Shown here: one piece after another, positions 44,646-56,084 of the stretch
How positions within the stretch are numbered: position 1 is the stretch's first letter
Layout of the letters: each line of letters begins with the position of its first letter
NCBI GenBank assembly: GCA_034769895.1
Contig: CM068369.1
Coordinates: 426,089,479-426,153,478, forward strand
Length of the DNA stretch: 64,000 nucleotides
Origin: Magicicada septendecula
Lineage: Eukaryota; Arthropoda; Insecta; Hemiptera; Cicadidae
Direction: 5' to 3'
The notes under the pieces: generated by a model
What the model was told of the DNA's origin: nothing
Seen by the model: the letters and a program-made list of their open reading frames with translations, nothing else
Database searches by the model: none
Made by a program: the position numbers and the translations under genes

Positions 44646-45890
44646 TCATCTAACTACTTCAGGTTTTGCTACATGCTTTACCGCGTAAATACCTATATCA
44701 GTGCTACTACTTTTACTGTTAACTGTATCCATGTTGTTTTCTGATGGTGGATTTCTACTAAGTACATCTGCTACCAAGTTGTTTTTCGCTTTACAATATT
44801 GTATTTCAAACTGGTACTCTTGTATAGGCAAGATCCAGCGAGTCAAACGAGCACCTAGCAATTTACACTTTAATAAAAATACTAACGCCTTATTGTCAGT
44901 GATTATAGTAAGTTTAGCACCCAGAATATAACTTCTAAACTTTGACAGGCTATGCACTATCGCTAATAGCTCTTTTTCTGTCGTAAAATAAGTTAATTCC
45001 ACCCCTTTAAGTGTGCGACTTACAAATCCTAATACCGCTTTTTGGCCCTTCTCATCTATCTGATATAAGTGTGCTCCTATAGCAATATTGCTGGCGTCAG
45101 TTTGTAAATAAAATCTTTCTCCTACCCTAGGATGATGTAATATAACAGTATTTATAAAAAGACTTTTCACTTGTTGTAGCGCTTGATCGTGGTCCCTTGT
45201 CCACCTCCATTTAATCCCTTTGTTTAACAACTTCAACATTGGAACAGTACTTTCCGCGTATTTACTTGTAAACCTCTGATAGTAGTTAGCTAAACCTAGA
45301 AATGACTTTAGCTGCTTGCAGTTCTTTGGAGTTGGAAATTCTTGTATGGCTTTTACCTTCTCTGGGTCCATGGTTATTCCTTCCACTGAGATTCGGTGAC
45401 CTAAAAACTTAATTTCCTCCTTACCAAACTCTGATTTCCGTAGATTCAGCGTCATGTTTGCTGATCTTAATTTTGCAAAAATATTTCTTAAATGTTGTAA
45501 GTGCTCCTCAAATGTTTGTGACACACATAGAATATCATCTACGAACACTAGTGTATACTTCTCTACCTCATTACCTAAGGCACTGTCTAAACACCTTACC
45601 ATTGCAGCTAAGCTGGTGCTCAGGCCAAAAGGTACAACTTTAAATTGGTAGCACTTGTTTTTATACAAAAATGCCGTATACTGTCTATCACATTTGCGGA
45701 TTGGAATTTGCCAAAATCCGGATGTTAAGTCCAGTTTGGTCATGTACTTAACACCATTACATTTTTGGAACAATTCTTCCACACTCCTTGCGCACTCGTA
45801 ATCAGGTATTAATAAAGAATTTAACTGATTTTCTTGGTATTTATTTCCATCGTGATGGTATTTCTTTTGAAATTTATTTCTGTCTTCCAT
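44646..45890 (-). pseudogene. pol: RT and RNase H of Gypsy3, N-terminally deleted
   Basis: RT reads LDLTSGFWQIP, VPFGLSTSLAA and the intact catalytic FVDD near residue 119, then the connection domain and RNase H (LQTDASNIAIG, TTEKELLAIV, TDNKAL). The first part of RT (the PLVVVKKK and RLCLDAR region) is missing: protease sequence passes through KYQENQ directly into LNSLLIPDYE. The frame ends at a TGA after KPEVVR. The open frame is long, but the deletion and changed frame mean it is not a working enzyme. Confidence 0.85.
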
Positions 45891-46356
45891 TCAAGTAACA
45901 TATCTACCCCAATAATACAGTTATGAACGAGTTTCGGGACTATAAGAGCTACAATTTGGGTTTGGGTACCATTTATATTGATAGGTAAATAAATTTGTTC
46001 AGTTATCTTTTGCATTTTGGCTCCAGTGGCTCCCTGTACATTACAATTTTTTACGGGTAGTCTGGGACAATTACGCAACTGACTATTATTTTCTACAAAC
46101 TTTGAGCTGACACAGGTTACCTCACTGCCGGTGTCTATTAACGCTCTTACTAGTAGATTACTGATTTCACAAATTATTTCCGGACATTCAGGATAATGGT
46201 TTCTACCTACTTCTTGCTCTTCTTTTAACAAAAACTCCCTATCGTTCACTTGATTTATATTATTTGTTAATTTCCTTTTAACCGTATTAATGGGTTGTTT
46301 CACTGCAGGTAATGGTAGATTTAGTTTTATTTCTTTTCTACCTGCAGTGGCTTCTC
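45821..46356 (-). pseudogene. pol: Protease region of Gypsy3 pol in the -1 frame
   Basis: The frame is open from the slippery site at 46363-46357 through the end of gag, so it would be read after a -1 shift. It has the protease motif LIDTGSEVTCVSS and the later CIIGVDMLLEW. The end overlaps the RT frame by about 70 bp in a different phase, which reflects the deletion rather than a natural overlap. Confidence 0.8.
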
Positions 46357-46363
46357 GTTTCCC
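46301..46363 (-). promoter_or_regulatory. -1 frameshift signal of Gypsy3: GGGAAAC plus 11-bp stem
   Basis: On the minus strand gag codons read ACG GGA AAC, giving the heptamer G GGA AAC at 46363-46357. After a 7-nt spacer, CACTGCAGGTA (46349-46339) pairs perfectly with TACCTGCAGTG (46311-46301) around a 27-nt loop that contains the gag TAA. The -1 frame stays open into protease. The layout parallels that of Gypsy1 with a different heptamer and stem. Confidence 0.82.
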
Positions 46364-47919
46364 GTATTCGTTTTACTAGTAGATGGTTGTGGCTCGGTAG
46401 ATGATATGGCTGTCTTACATACCTTAAACCCTTTACTTGGTCGGGTTTCAATGCTCCTACTTCTACCCTTCTCTTCCAATTCCTGCCGATATTGGGGTTT
46501 ATTACCCGGATATGGGGTAAACCTTTTTTCTTTTGGGCACTCATTGTCTCTTCTCCTTGTTGGGTAGAAAGTTGGTTCCTGATGATCGCCTCTAGGGTGG
46601 TTACTCAGCTGATTATTTACTCGCTTCAGGTCCCTCTCTAGGCCTTGACATTCATCCACGACCATTATAAACTTTTCTAGGGTATCCACTCCTCTAGTAG
46701 TGGTTGCTACTCTAGTGCGTTCCGAGAAATGACGCGCTAGCTTATACACTAGGTCTGTCTCCTCCATTGGTGTTGTTAAATGCTTTACTTGTGCCATTAC
46801 GTTTAGCACATAGTTGGTGGTTGTCATATTCATGGATATTTGGTGATAATTACCAAATTCCAGATGATCACGCACCCTTCTTTGATTCTGTATGTTCCAG
46901 TATTGAGCAAGGAATTTCTCTCTGAAGTCGGCATAGGTTTGGACTCGGTCTGAGATGACTTTCCACCACATACCTGCCCAATTCTTGAGGAATCGGCCTA
47001 ACATGTCCTTCTTGTCCTCGTCGTCCATCAGTGGGTTTACGCGAGTTACATAAGCCTCAAACAGCCTTAGAAACTCCACAGGATTCTCATGTGGGTTTCC
47101 TGAGAATACAAGGTTTTCCGGTTCTTCCTTATAGCTGCCACACCTCACGACTTTGGTTTGCTGTGACTTCATTGCCTTAGTCAGATCTTCCCGCATTACC
47201 TTTAATTGCTGTTCTACCTTTTGATGTACTTCATCTCGGTCAGCCTTACTCTCTACTTGTTTCTTAACCTCCTTAATATTTTCACCCAGTTGGGTGCACT
47301 CTACCCTAGTACTCTGGATTTCTTCTTTATTTAGAAGCGTTTGGGTTTTTAACTCAGCAGTTACTTCGCTGAATTGTTGGTTAATAAGGGTTACTTTCTG
47401 TTCTAACCGTTCATGAAATTCGTTTCTAAATTTATTTAGTTTTTCGTCTTGGCGGCGAAAATTAGTACTTACTTGTTTCTTAAATTCCTCTATTGTAGCT
47501 TTAACCTCTTCAGTATGCTTATCAAACTTAAGATTACTCTCATCTATTTTGCTATTGGTACTATCTATTTTACTAGCTAAATTAGCTATTTCTTCATCTA
47601 TTTTAAATGTACCTTCTTTACTACTTTGTTCTATTTGGCTAGTTAAATTTTTGTTTATTTGTTTCATTTTGCTAGATAAGTATTTATTAGTTTGCTCTAT
47701 TTTATTATAAACATCATTTATTAATTTTTTATTACTTTCTTCTAAATTTTGATTATTTTCTTCAATTTTATTATTTGTATCTTTTATTTCACTAGATAAC
47801 TGACTCTTTGTATTTTCAATTTTACTTTCAATTTTACTATTATTTTCATCCATTTTAGTGGTCAACTGCTTGAACATCTATTCAATTGCTGCCATATCTA
47901 CTGCTTGTGATTTAGCCAT
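46327..47919 (-). pseudogene. gag: Gag of Gypsy3 with one premature stop near its start
   Basis: The family start is the ATG at 47919-47917 (MAKSQAVDM), 13 codons before an in-frame TAG at 47880-47878. Translation could restart at the next ATG (47877) and give 516 residues. These begin with a long coiled coil (repeated IESKIENTKSQ-like heptads) to about residue 250, then the Gag region (FLRLFEAYVTRV, NWAGMWWKVISDR, RVRDHLEFGNYH), and a basic Arg/Pro/Ser tail without a zinc knuckle. Apart from the TAG the frame is intact. The protein resembles the Gypsy2 Gag. Confidence 0.85.
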
Positions 47920-48085
47920 TTTTTTTTTCTTTTTTACAATAACTATTTAACAAAGTTTATTTTAATATTTAACCCTTCAACAGTTATTTGTAACCTTAAA
48001 TATTCCACTTCGTTTCAAATTAGGTATTATTACTATTCAAACTAGTCACTTGGGTTTATATCGGTTTAATCGAATTTACTCGGGC

Positions 48086-48103
48086 CCATTAGTTGCGGCG
48101 CCA
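48086..48103 (-). promoter_or_regulatory. Primer-binding site of Gypsy3
   Basis: On the minus strand TGGCGCCGCAACTAATGG begins five bases after the LTR end. The TGGCGCC start is typical of Gypsy primer sites; I cannot assign the tRNA. Confidence 0.75.
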
Positions 48104-48108
48104 AATTA

Positions 48109-49688
48109 TATAAAGACCTTTTTGTCTATCTATCTACTTTATATATATATAATGATAGAACAAATCTTACTTACCCATGACTCTTTACTTTACCTGGGCG
48201 CCAGAACAAATCCCAGATACAAATGACGTGGATTCAGCTTAGCTCAGAGCACAGAGACACCCTATCTCAGGATTCGTTCAGTGAGTGGAAATTCAAGGGG
48301 AATCGTTACAAATAACTCTTAAAAATTGTTGAAGTTTGTTTAATTAACAATTCTGTTATTGTATTAATTTCTTTAAAAGTTAAGTTAATGACTTATTGCT
48401 AACTTAAATCTTATTGGTTAATGAGTGTGCTTGAAAAGTGAAGATTAAAACGTCCAAACGACCAATTGCTCTTATCTGGTTTATTTAGGGATTTTATATC
48501 TCCCAAACCAGTGCTAAAGAACGGGTCTGCAATAATTTGCACGTTCAATACTACGCCTCACTCTCCATTCAACACTCCTATATTACTTTATATAATCTTA
48601 ATAATTAAATACAAAATTTGAATTTATATAGTGTCTTTTAAAAAAAAATGTTTATTGATTTAATTATTTATTTTGTTATTTATGTTCATTGATCAATGAA
48701 TATATTTCTTATCTGATTGATGTGTTGACCACAGATAGTAATCAGTAGAGATACTCCTTTTGATGGTTCGGCTCAGAAGAAATGATGTTGACCAATAACG
48801 TTGACTGATGACCCTGGACAATTACAGATGCTGTAGCTACTCTGGTGCACAGGTCACTTCACTGTTAATTAATTATTTATTAATTAATTATTGAAGTAAT
48901 TAATTATTACGCAGCGAGCTTATTTATTGAACCTTACTAGTTCCTCTACTACTGCGGACCACTTCGCAAACTGTTTATTTAAATAAATAATTTGCGTTGT
49001 TGGTGCAATTTAGCTCATATTTAACACGTCTTGCTTATTTAATGCCCGAACGAAGAGTGCTCAATTCCCTCATTCTGAGTTGGCGTCTCCTCTTAATACA
49101 GGATTGTGATTGGTTGTTCCAAATAAATCATGTGTTTTTCACTTGGAACAATATCGAACGAGTTGGTCAAACGCTCCTTAACAAGTTTGAGATGGTAGAG
49201 AATTACTGGCTAATTTCATACTTCCTCTGTTTGCAAATAGTTTGATTACAGGTATTTGCAAATGTGATTTCAAAGATCTAACCACAGAATATTATTGCTT
49301 TGGTCTTTCTCTGTATGTGTGTGAAAACACCTAATTCGTACCTAGCCTAATTCTCTAGTTATATCTCTTGGCATTCTTCTTCTGTATAACTTCTTTAAAT
49401 GTTAATTATATTAGTTGATATTTTGGCTACTTATAGAGCTTTAATTGCTGAACACTATGCAGGTTTCAGAATTGCCGTATATTTATTAGTTTTGAAGATA
49501 TTGCAGTTTTATTAAATAAAATTAATTGAATACAATTTCATGTCTGTGCCCGCATCAGTAGTAGCAGTGGCGATGTTAGACAGAGATGGCTGTGATTATT
49601 CCCTCTCTCTCTTGCTTACGCCGCTAGACTAGCACAGTTTGACACTTTCATATAACGATCTGACAGGTCGACTATATGAATCGTTATA
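48109..49688 (-). repeat. 5' LTR of Gypsy3
   Basis: It has the same ends as the left copy. It holds an extra segment at about 49150-49362, flanked by ATATC on both sides, which the left LTR lacks; a slip between the ATATC repeats would remove it. Other differences are few. Confidence 0.85.
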
Positions 49689-49859
49689 ATATACATTACA
49701 TTCATATATGCTCAGATCTGTAAATACATATTTTACATCTATGATGATAAGATAAATTTTATTGAAGCCATAAATATTGAAAAATTGAACAGTTGCAATT
49801 CTAGCTGTTTAAATGTCAAGTTGCTTGGTGAAACCTGTATGTAAGGTGTTCACTCCATT
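49689..49859. other. Sequence between Gypsy3 and Gypsy4
   Basis: About 170 bp of AT-rich sequence, starting with the ATAT of the Gypsy3 duplication and ending at the ATAG of the Gypsy4 duplication. No feature seen. Confidence 0.6.
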
Positions 49860-49863
49860 ATAG

Positions 49864-52512
49864 TGTAACCTCTCTATGCTTTTAGTATTTATTTTATTTC
49901 ATTTTTTTTTTTTTTTTTTAAATTTCTATCTCCTTGCTTATTAGTTTTGAAAGAGAGGTCACAAGTTACTTAAAACTAGGCAAGAGCCTAGAGAAGCTAA
50001 AATTGGGCTGGGTGCAGTATGATGGGACTTGCAAATGAAACACTGAACTTAAGATAACAACAACAATTTATTATTCTCTGGTAGTACAACACCTGAGCCC
50101 CAAAAGGCTAGATAACTAAGTCTTTTCATTGTTGAATGTAATTTCCTTAATGTGTGCCTTGCCAAAAGTTGAGCAAGGAATAATAACTATTAACAGCACC
50201 AAGTATTGAATGAGTATTAAGATCTGAATGATCAGTGAATATTAATTCATGGAATGTTACATAATGTCAATAATACAATTGTAAAGTGGCACACAATCTC
50301 GACCCGCAAATAATCACATATTATAACAAGACATAAATATAGAAACATATACACCTGCAGGATTGATATAACAATGTAACAATTATGTAAAACAACACAT
50401 ACATATAATTGACATCAACCACGTTTGCATATAAATAACCCATCACATGTTCACCCTGGTTATCAGCGCATTTAAGCATCTTGTTCAACACCCATAACCC
50501 CCTTATTCTGACCAAGTATCTGGCCCCCTTCTGTTTAATTAATAGGTGACTAAACCCCCCCCCACAACTTCAATTAAAATATCCCAGGAGTGGAGCAGAC
50601 ATGCCCCCCAAGTTTTAACAAGATAAGTGTTAACTGAATGTTCTCTGTAAGCCACGCACAAATCCCATGCCGATATTTAATTATCAATTTAAATCCCATC
50701 AATTACTATAATGAAGAGTAGCATCACAAGGTTAACATGGATGTCCGGTTGCCTAACTGCATTTTATATTTCTTTTTACTTTCAAAACAGAATATGGAAA
50801 AATAGTGGAACTTGATCACCATGAGTATTCATAACTGACATTGATTAATCTTGTGTGGTCTTATGGTTAACTAATTGTTATAGTGAGCAATTACAATTAT
50901 GGTTACAAAATTTTTGCTATGGTAAAATACAATCTGTGACAATGGTAAATTTAAAGTGTGCAAATTAGCTAAACAGTGGAACAGAATTTGTAAAACGGAA
51001 TCTAAGTCATAAAGGTATTAAATCAGCTCACAGTGTTCCAAAACTTAACTACCGGCAGGGTCAGGCATCGGACGAGATCTAGCAAGATCTGACATAGACA
51101 GACTTGCAGTGGACGTCTCCAACGGGAGTCGACCACGGTTTAAAACCACCCCAGATTAGGAATGAATAATAAAATACGTGTCCACATGGAGCAACATCGT
51201 TAACATAACTATCCCAACATGCTTAAAACAGAAATAGAATGAGCTACAACTCTAACTACCGAACTCCCCTCGACCCGGGCGGTGCGTGACCCCGGCCGAG
51301 TTTTTACTCTCAAAACGAGATATACATGATAGTAATAGAGGAGGCATAAGCCTTACAAATTGCAATTAAAACATGCCACCCATTGTCCGGAAATAACTGT
51401 CAAAACTGGAGCGTGTCATGAAAGTCTCACAGAGTTATTCGGCCACAAGATTTAGTTTAACATGGTTAAATTTCACCTGGTTTGAAGGGTGTATGTTGAG
51501 GGCTCTGTAGTGTGTGTCCAGTCCATCCTTCCGGCTGACATAGCTGACGAAGTGTTTTGGAATTACATCGCCTGAGGCAGTTGTTCGGCCATCCTTCCAG
51601 AGCGGGGCAGATTCCCGGCTACCTCGGAAACCCTGCACAATTATATCTGGGATTACTCATAAGTTCATGAAACACACACTACCACATTTACCCACTGAAA
51701 TAGCATGGTCTGTCCAGTTTATAAACTCGAAAAATTGCCTAAGTAAAGAATCCCATTGAATGTAGTAAATCACTTCAAAAAAAATAACTCCATTGAATAT
51801 GTTAATATAGAATATGTCTAAATATAGTCACTCCATAATAATGATAATTTTAATTAACATTTATGCAAAAGTTTTCATGACGCACTTACAGGAATTGGCA
51901 ACTTTTAACAAGTCCGTGACATACACAGATATCAGAAAATTACTGACTTACGCCCCATCTTAGTTTAGTTAATTTAGTAGAAGCATTACTAGATTAATAT
52001 AAAACATAATTATATCCTTAACGTTACAATCAATTAACCAGGGTTGAGATAAAGCATACATAAAACAAATTTTAACCTGAAACTCGCCATGTGCTAAGAA
52101 TTCACTGTAATATATATCTTAACGCATCCACTTTAATATCAATTAGAACCAATTTGTTTTTATAAATAATTAAAATACATATTTTGATGGACTTACCGGA
52201 GGTCACGTAGGTTTCTACTTATTCATAGAAGAAGCTGGGAGACGAAAACTGTTCAATCTACTCTGCCAGCCGGGGACTAGAATGTGAGGCGCTGATAGCT
52301 GAAGTGGAACTGAATAAACCGGCTGTTGAACAACCTGTACGTAACAGAGATAGGGCGCGCGCGAGTCGGGCGGCCAAGGGGCAATTCAGCATGACAAAGT
52401 CCAACTGACCGTACCAAAGGACAACTTCTTTCGCGTCGACAAATACGTAAATTCTTTAATTAATCACAATATAGACATCGGAACATCGCCGCGTTTTCTA
52501 AAACGCGGCACA
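49864..52512 (-). repeat. 3' LTR of Gypsy4
   Basis: On the minus strand it reads TGTGCCGCG...GGTTACA. A poly(A) run on the minus strand lies about 40 bp from its 3' end. It carries the same splice-like signals and 67-codon open frame as the 5' LTR. Confidence 0.88.
51477..51632 (-). other. Possible LTR-internal exon with splice-like ends
   Basis: On the minus strand this 156-bp segment is preceded by ATTGTGCAG and followed by GTGAAA after CAG, both splice-like. It is open throughout, phase 0 at both ends, and encodes 52 codons (GFRGSRESAPLW onward). An upstream match to the donor consensus, CCG/GTAAGT, lies at 52197-52195. The same arrangement is kept in the other LTR at 57696-57851 with donor 58416-58414. 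The LTRs are nearly identical, so conservation is weak evidence. Confidence 0.35.
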
Positions 52513-53455
52513 CCCCCACCCCAAAAGGGCAACCCGGTTGCCTCACCTTCAAACTCGGGAAAGTACCCTGCAGTGTACCCCCCCTTCTTAAAACTCCGGT
52601 GGACATCGTGGGTAAGTTGGCCCGGTGGCACGCGCTCCCAGGAGAAAAGACCTCCCCATGCGACCCTCTCCGCTATGCCAACCCCACGGGACCGCCCCAA
52701 CTCGTCACCCTCTCCGGTGACCATCACCTACTCCCACCGGTCCCACTCACATACTCGTCCTAAGACCCCACAAGGTATCCTACACCTTGATATGCGAGCG
52801 ACCGTACAACTTCTCGTCCATCTCTTGGACCGACCAGCCACATGCACCTACAAGGCCTCTCCAACCTTGCCATATGGCTGGCCCACTTCCCTACACAAGG
52901 GCGGACGGCCCCGCTTGGCCAGACAGAGAGGACCGCACCAAGGGCACACGAACATTAATCCCATCATTTATTCATTAGAATACCACATAACTAGAGGGGG
53001 TTTTCTTTCCTACGGCACCTACTACACGACTTTCTCGCTCAACAAAATAACACCAGGAAAACCGGAGAATGCGGCATGGCTCGGACCCCATAATAAACAA
53101 CATCAACCTCAACAACTATAAACAACCAACAACAGCACACCATCAGTCCACCTAACCTTAAACAGGGGAAACTTACGATCTCTAAGACCACGACCATCTC
53201 GAGGACCACAATCTACTCACTTCGTTATCAATAGGTTTTTTTTTTTTTTTTTTTTTTAAGGGCAGGGGTAGGAAAATCGGGAAGATGAAACGGGGCAAGG
53301 ATCCTTAAAGAGTCAATAGTTAGGACTAAGGGTAAGGACCTGGTTCCCTCCGAAATAAGGATGAATGGAGGAAACCAAGGCTCGCGTGGGCAGGGGCGCA
53401 ACCCTGAAATAGATGAACACCACTGGGAGTGTGGGGAACATCTACCCGCTACCCG
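52513..53455 (-). other. Gypsy4 3' region with polypurine tract and poly(A) run
   Basis: The minus strand has GGGGTGGGGG just before the LTR. Farther in, a 22-base poly(A) on the minus strand (53257-53236) separates the end of gag from a GC-rich 720-bp stretch. That stretch has an antisense 182-codon open frame (52573-53121) starting at GTG and rich in Pro, Arg and Thr, which I take as chance. I recognise no gene here. Confidence 0.6.
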
Positions 53456-55474
53456 TTAACCTCTGCTTCTTAGCTTTCTATGCCGCACTTTAGGTATTCG
53501 CTCCTTTCGGACACCACTCTCTAAGAAATTATCTCGTGTTGAGCTGTACTGACTGGTTTCTTTGGGATCAGAATCAAAGCAACTTACCTCACTACTTTCA
53601 CTCCGCTTTGGATTATGCTCATCGTCTAACTCCTCTGCTACAATTTCTTCCTTTTCTACAACTTCCCCTTCTTCATCCACATAATCCAAATCAACTTCCT
53701 GACACTGCACCTCCTCAGCCTCTTCCCGTTGCTCCTCTGATCCATCTTCTTCACCACACTCATCGCCAGCTCCTTCACGAACTTCTTGACTAACCTCTTC
53801 TCTGATCTCATTTTCATCAACACGTTCATCACCAACGTCATCGCCATCACCTCCACTACCACCATCTGAACACTGCACATCTACGTCCTCCGCTAGTTGC
53901 TCACCTGGTCCACCTGAAACTTCCTCCCGTTCCTCGGAATCCTCAACACTACTTACAGAAGGCGTCTGCACATCTTCACACACTACTTCACTCTCACTCA
54001 CAAACTCTACAACGCTGCCACCCAATTTCTCCTCAACTTCTACCTCATCTACTTCTACTACACTTGCGGCATGGACATCCCCTTGTCCATCCACAACCTC
54101 AGAAACACTTGCAGCCCGGACATCCCTGTGTCCATCTGCAACTTCAGACTCTACAGTCTCCCTAACACCTACAACTATACTCACCTGCGCAGCATCTGCA
54201 GACCGCTCTTCTGACTCTTCTGTCGATTCCACTCTTTGACCACTTTCAGCAACCACAACGTCCTCAACCTCTTCCACCCTGGAATCCAGCCGTCCAGGCT
54301 CATGTGCAATGACTGAATTAATTTCTACTGGCGATGGTAAAGCGACACTCTCAAATGACTTCTCATATTCCTGTGTAGACGATGACGATATTACCGGATC
54401 TGGATCCGTCACGAACCGAGATGTAAATACCGGAACAAATTCTGCGGCCTCTGGATTCAACCATGACGTCCTCTTCGAGTCCTGCAACTCCGTCTTAACT
54501 GCCGTGTCCTTGTCGTCTTGTATTGATCCCACGAAGCAGTTCCGCTCTTCTACCTCTGCTTCCCCTTCTTCACTTACCACTCTATTAGGCACTTGTACTT
54601 CCTCTGGAACTTTTACTCTCTCACTTTTCTGCAAATAAGAATAACGCCCAACTACCGGCTCCCTACTTGCCGCTGGTTGTTCCCTAACATAATTTCTTTT
54701 TCCCCTGTTAATTTCCTGTTTCTTTGTTTTCTGTGCTGCAGCTGTTGTTACCGTCTTCACACTTGCCACCCCCTTGTAGCCTCCATCACTTCCGGAATAT
54801 TCAGGCTTTCTAACAGTCTCTTGTGTTCTCCTCCAACCACCATGTTTGTCCTTCTTGGATCTTCCTGAGGAACCGCTGGAGTATTGGACATCGATAGCCT
54901 CTTTTCCCCGGGACTCGTCAACCTCCTTGACCGTTCCTGAAAGCACACACAGTCGCTCAAGGTCCGCAAAACAACGTGGACGATCTGCGAATGCCAAACG
55001 AGATATCTCCTGGGGAGTCAGTCCTTGCAGAATTGCTTGGATAACTTCCATCTCCGGCAACCCCAATCTTAACACCCGGGCCGCTTTCCGTATATTGCGC
55101 ACGAAGTCTCCTAACGCCTCTCCGTAGGCCTGTGGGCGATAGAATCTTTCCTACTCAAGCTTGGCGCGTCGTCGAATGGGTAGGAAGAAGTTCAACACCT
55201 CCCCATGGAAAGCATCAACACTGTCACCCCGATGCAAAGCCTTGGTGACCAGATTAGCCAACGTACTCCGACAATACGGGTATATAAGATACAAGACCTC
55301 CCCATCGGACACCCCTGGGAAATCAGCCACCTGCAGGACCAGGTCCAAGAAAACCAACAGCTGGTCCTCATCAAATCCATCCACCACCGGAAATTTCTGG
55401 AGAACGCCTGTAAGAGGGTGGGGCAACTCCTGATAGCATACCGCCGCCAGAATTGCACAATGCAAAACAAACAA
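53456..55474 (-). pseudogene. gag: Gag of Gypsy4 with one in-frame stop and an acidic tail
   Basis: A single frame runs from a TTG at 55474 to the stop at 53456, interrupted only by a TAG at 55153-55151, where relatives have a sense codon. The first part is a clear Gypsy Gag region (FPVVDGFDEDQLLVFLD, LIYPYCRSTLANLVTKAL, FFLPIRRRAKLE, then YRPQAYGEALGDFVRNIRKA and PQEISRLAFADRPRCFADLE). After this come a basic segment and about 350 residues very rich in Glu, Val, Asp and Ser, with no zinc knuckle. No ATG precedes the Gag region in frame and a TGA lies just upstream, so the N terminus is lost or spliced in from elsewhere. Confidence 0.82.
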
Positions 55475-56084
55475 TCATAAAACAAATTCCCACTAAACAC
55501 CTAACACAAACACAACCTACAAAAACATTTTAACAAGAATCGGAAAAACTCAAGTACTGTCCTTCCTTTGAGTAGACCCCCGGGTTCCTAGCGCTGCGAA
55601 AACCCGCCCCGCTCCAGAACTAACTCTCCGTCAGTCGCCAGACTCAAGAAGAAACAACATCAGACACTAACACCAACATACAATCCACACCACCTAACAC
55701 TAACCACAATATACGACATTTCGACTACAACATTGTCACCATTACAATCGGACGATACCGACTTCCAGTCGGGCCATACCGCATCCCACTAACCGCACGC
55801 GCAATTACTTTCAAAAAATAAATACGGGAACCCATCCCCACGCGATCTCCGGCAATGTCCAATTTCAAAACAACAACCCAACTACAACACGTGCCCGTGG
55901 CGGCCTCAGATTTACAATTCAAAACATTTAACAATAATTCATAAAAAACATATATACTTCTACATTTCATGTCAACTATTAAGTGCCATTTTATTTGCCA
56001 GACTATCTCCAAGTTTGCAAGCCCCATCACACACCAGGACCCAAGGGTTCAACCCTAGAATGAACCACGCTCTGAGCTACCATT
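55475..56084 (-). other. Gypsy4 leader and primer-binding site
   Basis: On the minus strand the primer site candidate TGGTAGCTCAGAGCGTGG (56082-56065) begins two bases after the LTR. A 101-codon open frame (56030-55725) begins with ATG near 56027 and could be a lost or spliced N-terminal part of Gag, but I see no family match. The rest is unremarkable. Confidence 0.55.

Larger units (their letters stand above)
42446..49688 (-). mobile_element. Gypsy3: minus-strand Ty3/Gypsy element with internal deletions
   Basis: LTRs at 42446-43802 and 48109-49688 flank, in minus-strand order, a primer site, gag, protease, RT, RNase H and part of integrase. ATAT lies on both outer sides. Two deletions remove the start of RT and the integrase core. 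LTR copies are close to 99 percent alike apart from one large indel, so the damage is recent or the copied template was already defective. The element sits 20 bp beyond the end of Gypsy2. Confidence 0.88.

Noticed and set aside
52573-53121. 182-codon plus-strand frame in the Gypsy4 3' region
   Set aside because: Starts at GTG, is Pro/Arg/Thr-rich and antisense to the element; GC-rich sequence alone gives few stops.
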